From Rhodococcus sp. P-2 (lineage in GTDB: Bacteria > Actinomycetota > Actinomycetes > Mycobacteriales > Mycobacteriaceae): a DNA stretch of 64,000 bases. The notes beneath the pieces were generated by a model. The model made no database searches, had not been told where the DNA came from, and was given only the letters and a program-made list of their open reading frames with translations. The DNA lies in contig NZ_CP066779.1 in the NCBI RefSeq assembly GCF_016598535.1, positions 5,950,053-6,014,052 of the forward strand, given 5' to 3'. A program made the translations under genes and the position numbers. Shown piece by piece: positions 55,253-64,000 of the stretch (positions within the stretch are counted from its first letter, which is position 1; every line of letters starts with the position of its first letter).

Positions 55253-56558
55253 CGAGCGAATCGGCGCATCGCGCTATCGGTGTGGCCGTTCTCGGCCTCG
55301 GCAACGTCGGGAGCGAGGTCGTCCGGATCATTCGTGAGCAGGCCGAGGAACTCGAAGCTCGCGTCGGTGCCCCGTTGGAACTGCGGGGAGTTGCCGTTCG
55401 CCGTATCGGCTCGGACCGCGGAATTCCCGAGGAACTGCAGACGACGGACGCCGAGTCCCTGGTCGGTCGTGACGACGTCGACATCGTGGTCGAGGTGATC
55501 GGCGGAATCGAGCTCCCTCGCAAGCTGATTCTCTCCTCCCTCAACTCCGGTAAGTCGGTCGTGACCGCCAACAAGGCGCTGCTCGCGGACCACACCGGTG
55601 AATTGGCGGAGGCTGCAGAGGCCAATTCTGTCGACCTGTACTTCGAGGCCGCTGTTGCCGGTGCGATCCCCGTGATCCGCCCGCTCACGCAGTCCCTGGC
55701 CGGAGACCGCGTCAACAAGGTCGCCGGAATCGTGAACGGCACCACCAACTTCATCCTCTCCGCGATGGACGAGACCGGGGCCGACTACGAGGAGACCCTC
55801 GCCGAGGCCGGACGCCTCGGGTACGCGGAAGCAGATCCGACCGCCGACGTCGAAGGCTACGACGCCGCGGCAAAGGCTGCGATCCTCGCGTCGATCGCGT
55901 TCCACACCCGCGTCACTGCCGCGGACGTGTACCGCGAAGGAATCTCCACGATCACCTCTGCCGACCTGGCGTCGGCGAAGGCACTCGACTGCACCATCAA
56001 GTTGCTCTCGATCTGCGAGCGCATCGTCACGCCCAAGGGCAAGGAGCGGATTTCCGCTCGCGTGTACCCGGCGCTGGTTCCGCTCAGCCACCCGCTCGCT
56101 TCGGTCAACGGCGCATTCAACGCCGTTGTCGTGGAAGCAGAGAACGCCGGCCGGCTCATGTTCTACGGCCAGGGCGCAGGCGGCGCCCCCACCGCGTCCG
56201 CGGTCATGGGTGACCTGGTGATGGCGGCGCGCAACAAGGTTCACGGCGGTCGCGGCCCCCGCGAGTCCAAGTACGCCAAGCTCAAGGTCGCGCCGATGGG
56301 CGACATCCTCACCCGCTACTACGTGAACATGGAGGTCGCGGACAAGGAAGGCGTGCTGTCCGCAGTCGCCGCCGAGTTCGCCAAGCACGGCGTGAGCATT
56401 TCCGTCGTCCGCCAGGAGGGCGCCGGCGCCGGCGCGCGTCTGGTGGTCGTCACTCATGTAGCAACCGACGCGGCTCTGTCCGAGACCGTGGCGGCCCTCA
56501 ACGAACTCGAATTCGTCACCGCTGTGACCAGCGTGCTGCGACTGGAAGGCACTGAACA

Positions 56559-56562
<4 letters not shown>
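55249..56562 (+). CDS. hom: Homoserine dehydrogenase
   Basis: 437 residues from a GTG overlapping lysA by four bases. NAD(P) motif [18 protein letters not shown]; catalytic region [14 protein letters not shown]...[19 protein letters not shown]; a C-terminal ACT domain ([19 protein letters not shown]) that likely gives threonine feedback inhibition. It provides homoserine for threonine and methionine. Its stop overlaps thrC by four bases. Confidence 0.96.
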
Positions 56563-58630
<2,068 letters not shown>

Positions 58631-58656
58631 TCCCTGCCTTGGTCCTGGTGATTGCC

Positions 58657-58674
58657 CACTACCGATCGGTAGTG
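58657..58674. promoter_or_regulatory. 18-bp perfect palindrome between thrB and rho
   Basis: CACTACCGATCGGTAGTG, 26 bp past thrB and 28 bp upstream of the predicted rho -35. There is no T run after it, so it is either a weak terminator for thrB or an operator for the rho promoter. Confidence 0.5.
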
Positions 58675-58701
58675 AACTGACACACCCAGTCGCCCAAATT
58701 C

Positions 58702-58730
58702 TTGCCGGACTCAGGTTTGGGCGCTATCCT
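58702..58730 (+). promoter_or_regulatory. Predicted rho promoter
   Basis: -35 TTGCCG (58702-58707), 17 bp, -10 TATCCT (58725-58730). Transcription would start near 58736, giving a rho leader of nearly 400 nt. Confidence 0.6.
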
Positions 58731-58735
58731 GGGCT

Positions 58736-58822
58736 ATGTCCGTACATCGTGCGCGTCAGTCGCCGGTGCATCACCAGGGGGCAAAACTCCTTCCCAATCG
58801 GGGTCCACAGTCCTTGGCATGA
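58736..58822 (+). CDS. Possible leaderless upstream ORF (28 aa) in the rho leader
   Basis: The predicted rho transcript starts at or next to an ATG (58736) that opens 28 codons ending TGA at 58822. The product begins MSVHRARQSPVHHQG, basic and His-rich. There is no ribosome-binding site, as expected for a leaderless start. It may be a regulatory uORF of rho autoregulation. The remaining 311 nt of leader to 59133 contain no other convincing gene. Confidence 0.4.
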   Translation: MSVHRARQSPVHHQGAKLLPNRGPQSLA

Positions 58823-59133
58823 TTCTCGCAGGCATGATCCTCGCGCTTGTACCTTCTCCGAAGGTTTGAATCCTCCGCGGATCGAACACTCAGAGGTTCC
58901 ATGACTCTGGGGTTCAGCACACGGGGGAGTGAATCGTCGACGAAGGCGCGTTGGGCAGGTTTGCGAGCGCATGAAAAGTTTGAGGCGAGAGTTTCCGACA
59001 ATCATGTGACGGCGGACAAGCCGGCAGTTCTGGACAGCAACCACGTACGGCACCACCGAGTTCGGTATTCAATCGAACTGCGGGACGAACCCTCGACTTT
59101 GCGCAGTGCGAGTGAGGGAAGGAAAGGACCTCC

Positions 59134-61281
<2,148 letters not shown>

Positions 61282-61294
61282 TCGACTCGACGTC

Positions 61295-61328
61295 AAAAGG
61301 CCCACAACCAGCTGGTTGTGGGCCTTTT
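61295..61328 (+). terminator. Intrinsic terminator after rho
   Basis: A perfect 34-bp palindrome (17-bp arms) beginning AAAAGGCCC and ending GGGCCTTTT, 13 bp past the rho stop. Confidence 0.9.
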
Positions 61329-61507
61329 GCATGGGCGGAACAAAACCGAAGGGCAGTGCGTTGACAACTTCGTACAGCCACCCCGAGGCGTGCGAGACGC
61401 GGATTATCCGGTGAGGTACCGCATCTGGCATACTGAACGGCCGAGTCCGGTTCCGGTTCACGATGTCGATTGGCGACGTCGACCCGGCGACCATTGAAAG
61501 GGACACC

Positions 61508-61744
61508 ATGAAGGCAGGAATCCACCCAACTTACGTAGCGACCACCGTCGTCTGCGGTTGCGGTAACACGTTCGAGACCCACAGCACCAAGGAGTCCGGA
61601 CGCATCAACGTCGAGGTTTGCTCGCAGTGCCACCCGTTCTACACGGGCAAGCAGAAGATTCTCGACACCGGTGGACGCGTCGCTCGCTTCGAGGCTCGCT
61701 ACGGCAAGCGCGCAGACAGCAAGGTCCCGGCCACCGAGTCCTAG
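61508..61744 (+). CDS. rpmE: 50S ribosomal protein L31, zinc-binding form
   Basis: 78 residues from the ATG at 61508 with AAAGGGA upstream. Cysteines C16, C18, C38 and C41 (VVCGCGNTF and [14 protein letters not shown]) make this the C+ zinc form, which in other actinobacteria is replaced by a C- paralogue under zinc limitation. It has its own promoter region and terminator. Confidence 0.96.
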   Translation: MKAGIHPTYVATTVVCGCGNTFETHSTKESGRINVEVCSQCHPFYTGKQKILDTGGRVARFEARYGKRADSKVPATES

Positions 61745-61751
61745 CTGTTCC

Positions 61752-61796
61752 GCCGACGCCCGATCTGCCATGCGCAGATCGGGCGTCGGCTTTTTT
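61752..61796 (+). terminator. Intrinsic terminator after rpmE
   Basis: A 16-bp perfect stem (61752-61767 with 61775-61790), seven-base loop, then six T. Confidence 0.95.
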
Positions 61797-61890
61797 GTGC
61801 CTGCACTCGGTTTGCGCGTTTCCCGGGTCCCGGCGTCGAAACACCTTCAAGCGCGCACCGTAGGAATCGAAACTCAGAGCGGAGCGAACC

Positions 61891-62970
61891 ATGGCAGGCG
61901 CAACCCAGCCCTCGGCCATCGACGACATCTTGGCGGAGCACGCCGGTCTCGAAGCACAGATGTCCGATCCGGCGCTGCACAACGACCCTGCCGCTGCCAG
62001 GCGCGTCGGTAAGCGGTTCTCCGAGCTCTCGCCGATCATGTCGACGTACAACAAGCTCACGGCTGCGCAGGACGATCTGGAAGCCGCGCGCGAACTCGCT
62101 GCCGACGATTCCAGCTTCGCCGCCGAGATCCCCGATCTCGAAGCCGAGGTCGCGCAGCTCGAGCAGACGCTGACCGATCAGTTGGCGCCGCGTGATCCGC
62201 ATGACGGCGACGACATCGTCCTCGAAGTGAAGTCCGGTGAGGGCGGCGAAGAATCCGCGCTCTTCGCCTCGGACCTGGCCCGCATGTACGTCCGCTACGC
62301 GGAACGGCACGGCTGGCGCGTCGAGATCCTCGACGCGACGGTTTCCGATCTCGGCGGATACAAGGAAGCAACGCTGTCGATCAAGAGCAAGTCAGATACC
62401 CCGGACGGAGTGTGGGCGAGGCTGAAGTTCGAGGGCGGTGTTCACCGCGTCCAGCGAGTGCCCGTCACCGAATCCCAGGGACGCGTTCACACTTCGGCCG
62501 CCGGCGTGCTGGTCTACCCGGAGCCGGAAGAGGTCGAGCAGGTCCAGATCGACGAGAGTGACCTGCGCATCGACGTCTACCGTTCGTCCGGCAAGGGTGG
62601 TCAGGGCGTCAACACGACCGACTCTGCTGTCCGAATCACGCACCTTCCGACCGGCATCGTCGTCACCTGCCAGAACGAGCGTTCGCAGCTGCAGAACAAG
62701 GCGCGCGCCATGCAGGTCCTTGCCGCCCGCTTGCAGGTAGTCGCCGAGGAAGCCGCGGACGCAGAAGCGTCGGCAGGTCGCCAGAGTCAGGTCCGGACGG
62801 TGGACCGTTCGGAGCGCATCCGCACCTACAACTTCCCGGAGAACCGCATCACCGATCACCGCATCGGGTTCAAGTCGCACAACCTCGACGCGGTGCTCGA
62901 CGGTGAGCTCGACGCACTTCTCGACGCATTGGGTAAGGCGGACCGAGAGGCGCGTCTCGCGGCCGAGTAG
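61891..62970 (+). CDS. prfA: Peptide chain release factor 1
   Basis: 359 residues. The catalytic GGQ is in [20 protein letters not shown] near residue 238. The stop-recognition loop lies earlier, and [19 protein letters not shown] is the RF1 C-terminal signature. It ends translation at UAA and UAG. Followed by prmC, the methylase that modifies its GGQ glutamine. Confidence 0.96.
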   Translation: MAGATQPSAIDDILAEHAGLEAQMSDPALHNDPAAARRVGKRFSELSPIMSTYNKLTAAQDDLEAARELAADDSSFAAEIPDLEAEVAQLEQTLTDQLAPRDPHDGDDIVLEVKSGEGGEESALFASDLARMYVRYAERHGWRVEILDATVSDLGGYKEATLSIKSKSDTPDGVWARLKFEGGVHRVQRVPVTESQGRVHTSAAGVLVYPEPEEVEQVQIDESDLRIDVYRSSGKGGQGVNTTDSAVRITHLPTGIVVTCQNERSQLQNKARAMQVLAARLQVVAEEAADAEASAGRQSQVRTVDRSERIRTYNFPENRITDHRIGFKSHNLDAVLDGELDALLDALGKADREARLAAE

Positions 62971-63047
62971 ATGCAGACGATGACTGACCTCCATACTGCT
63001 GGGAACTCGGTGAACCGCGTGTCGGTCGAGCGTGGCAGGCTGTACCC

Positions 63048-63980
63048 GTGAGTCGACTTCCACTTCGTTTGGCGCTGATCGAAGCTGCAAAACAGCTCGA
63101 CGCCGCAGGTGTGCCCAGCCCACGCACCGACGCCGAGTTGTTGGCATCCCACCTGCTCGGCGTCGAACGCACGCGTCTCGGGCTGATTCCGTTGGTCGAT
63201 CCCGAGGTCATCGCGGCGTTCGACGAGTTGGTTGCGCAACGCGTGAAGCGGATTCCTTTGCAGCACATCATCGGAGTCGCATCGATGGGCAACATCGACG
63301 TCGCCGTCGGTCCGGGTGTCTTCATTCCGCGGCCCGAAACCGAATTGCTCATGGGTTGGGCGCTCTCGTTCCTCGAAGGTTGCGGAAGCAAGCCGCCGGT
63401 AGTGCTGGACCTGTGCACGGGATCGGGTGTACTCGCGCTGTCCATCGCCGAGGCCCGTCCCGACGCCGTCGTTCACGCCGTGGAGAAGGAACCCGCCGCG
63501 CTGGCGTGGGCGCGTCGTAATGCCGCCGACCGCGAGGCCGCCGGTGATACACCGATCCATCTGCATCAGGGCGACGTCACCGATCGGAACTTGTTGCCGG
63601 GGCTCGAGGGCGGCGTCGATCTTGTCGTTTCCAATCCGCCGTACATCCCCGAAGGCGCGCAATTGCAGCCTGAGGTCATGGATTACGACCCACACACCGC
63701 GCTGTTCGGCGGTGCCGACGGTCTGTCCGTCATCAAACCGATGATCAGCAACATCGCGCGGTGGCTTCGCATCGGCGGCGCGGCAGGCATCGAGCACGAC
63801 GACACCAATGGCGACGGCGTCGCTGCGCTGTTCTCGGCGCGCCGGGTATTCGGCGAGGTCGCGCAGCATCCCGATCTTGCCGGTCGTCCGCGATTCGTCG
63901 TCGCCAGACGTGTCGCCACCGACGTCGAAGCCCAGCGGAATCGAACGCCCGAAGTGCAGAGTGAAAGGATGGCTGAGTGA
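63048..63980 (+). CDS. prmC: Release factor glutamine methyltransferase
   Basis: 310 residues from a GTG at 63048. SAM motif VLDLCTGSGVLALSIAEARP near 125 and the catalytic LVVSNPPYIPEGAQLQPEV near 196. It methylates the GGQ glutamine of RF1 and RF2. There is no clear ribosome-binding site, so the start may be leaderless. A tail of about 20 residues (VEAQRNRTPEVQSERMAE) exceeds E. coli PrmC. Its stop overlaps the next start. Confidence 0.95.
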   Translation: MSRLPLRLALIEAAKQLDAAGVPSPRTDAELLASHLLGVERTRLGLIPLVDPEVIAAFDELVAQRVKRIPLQHIIGVASMGNIDVAVGPGVFIPRPETELLMGWALSFLEGCGSKPPVVLDLCTGSGVLALSIAEARPDAVVHAVEKEPAALAWARRNAADREAAGDTPIHLHQGDVTDRNLLPGLEGGVDLVVSNPPYIPEGAQLQPEVMDYDPHTALFGGADGLSVIKPMISNIARWLRIGGAAGIEHDDTNGDGVAALFSARRVFGEVAQHPDLAGRPRFVVARRVATDVEAQRNRTPEVQSERMAE

Positions 63981-64000
63981 GCACCGTGTACGACTGCAGT
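63977..64000 (+). CDS. Start of probable threonylcarbamoyl-AMP synthase gene (partial)
   Basis: A GTG in a GTGA overlap with prmC opens a frame reading MSTVYDCS at the window edge. Its place after prmC is that of sua5 (YrdC family) in related genomes. Only eight codons are visible, so the identity rests on gene order. Confidence 0.5.

Overview
The window comes from a high-GC actinobacterium with mycolic acids, most likely a Rhodococcus close to R. erythropolis or R. qingshengii. That assignment rests on gene order and on my recognition of the protein sequences, not on a search. The right end has the order argS-lysA-hom-thrC-thrB-rho-rpmE-prfA-prmC-sua5, which is the order in Mycobacterium and its relatives. 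GTG starts, 1-4 base stop/start overlaps and probable leaderless starts are frequent.

Layout. 1-5.2 kb: the 3' part of a membrane-anchored molybdopterin oxidoreductase, a TetR regulator divergent from an amidohydrolase, an HNH lipoprotein and a quinone-oxidoreductase-like enzyme. 5.2-8.9 kb: an SNF2 helicase coupled to a SWIM zinc-finger protein. 9.0-16.8 kb: an amino-sugar island with a DasR-type GntR regulator, GlcNAc PTS components on separate genes (EIIA, EIIB, EIIC), HPr, Enzyme I, nagA, nagB and cutC. A dre-like operator lies on the nagE promoter. 16.9-22.4 kb: a valine/isobutyrate operon (mmsA, acyl-CoA dehydrogenase, 3-hydroxyisobutyryl-CoA hydrolase, mmsB, enoyl-CoA hydratase) ending at a strong terminator. 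22.5-28.5 kb: a MarR regulator, a stand-alone MraY, a Bcr/CflA efflux pump, tRNA-Cys, a cytosine methyltransferase with an HTH domain, two tiny peptide genes with their own terminators, and a TetR regulator. 28.6-31.2 kb: a D-aminoacylase-like amidohydrolase and an epoxide-hydrolase-like enzyme.

31.3-39.9 kb is the most interesting stretch. A leftward operon (DUF1214 protein, SDR, sulfotransferase; the same trio as Rv3531c-Rv3529c in the mycobacterial cholesterol region) and a rightward operon (cysD, cysNC, a cysQ fusion, a limonene-epoxide-hydrolase-like gene) flank an IclR regulator. Both outward promoters carry the same two operators in the same order: a KstR-type box TAGAACGnGTTCTA, then about 30 bp, then GGTACA-N4-TGTACC, then about 50 bp to the start codon. 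I read this as a co-regulated sulfonation module that makes PAPS, uses it and removes PAP, probably tied to steroid catabolism.

39.9-47.6 kb: an N5-(carboxyethyl)ornithine-synthase-like gene, a MarR/DHA2-efflux pair and a LysR-MHS transporter-FAD monooxygenase cluster. 47.7-52.0 kb: tRNA-Arg, phosphoketolase and a DUF305/DUF3105 membrane pair. 52.2-64.0 kb: arginyl-tRNA synthetase, lysine/threonine synthesis, rho with a long leader, L31, RF1, PrmC and the first codons of sua5. I saw no CRISPR array, insertion sequence, integrase or rRNA.
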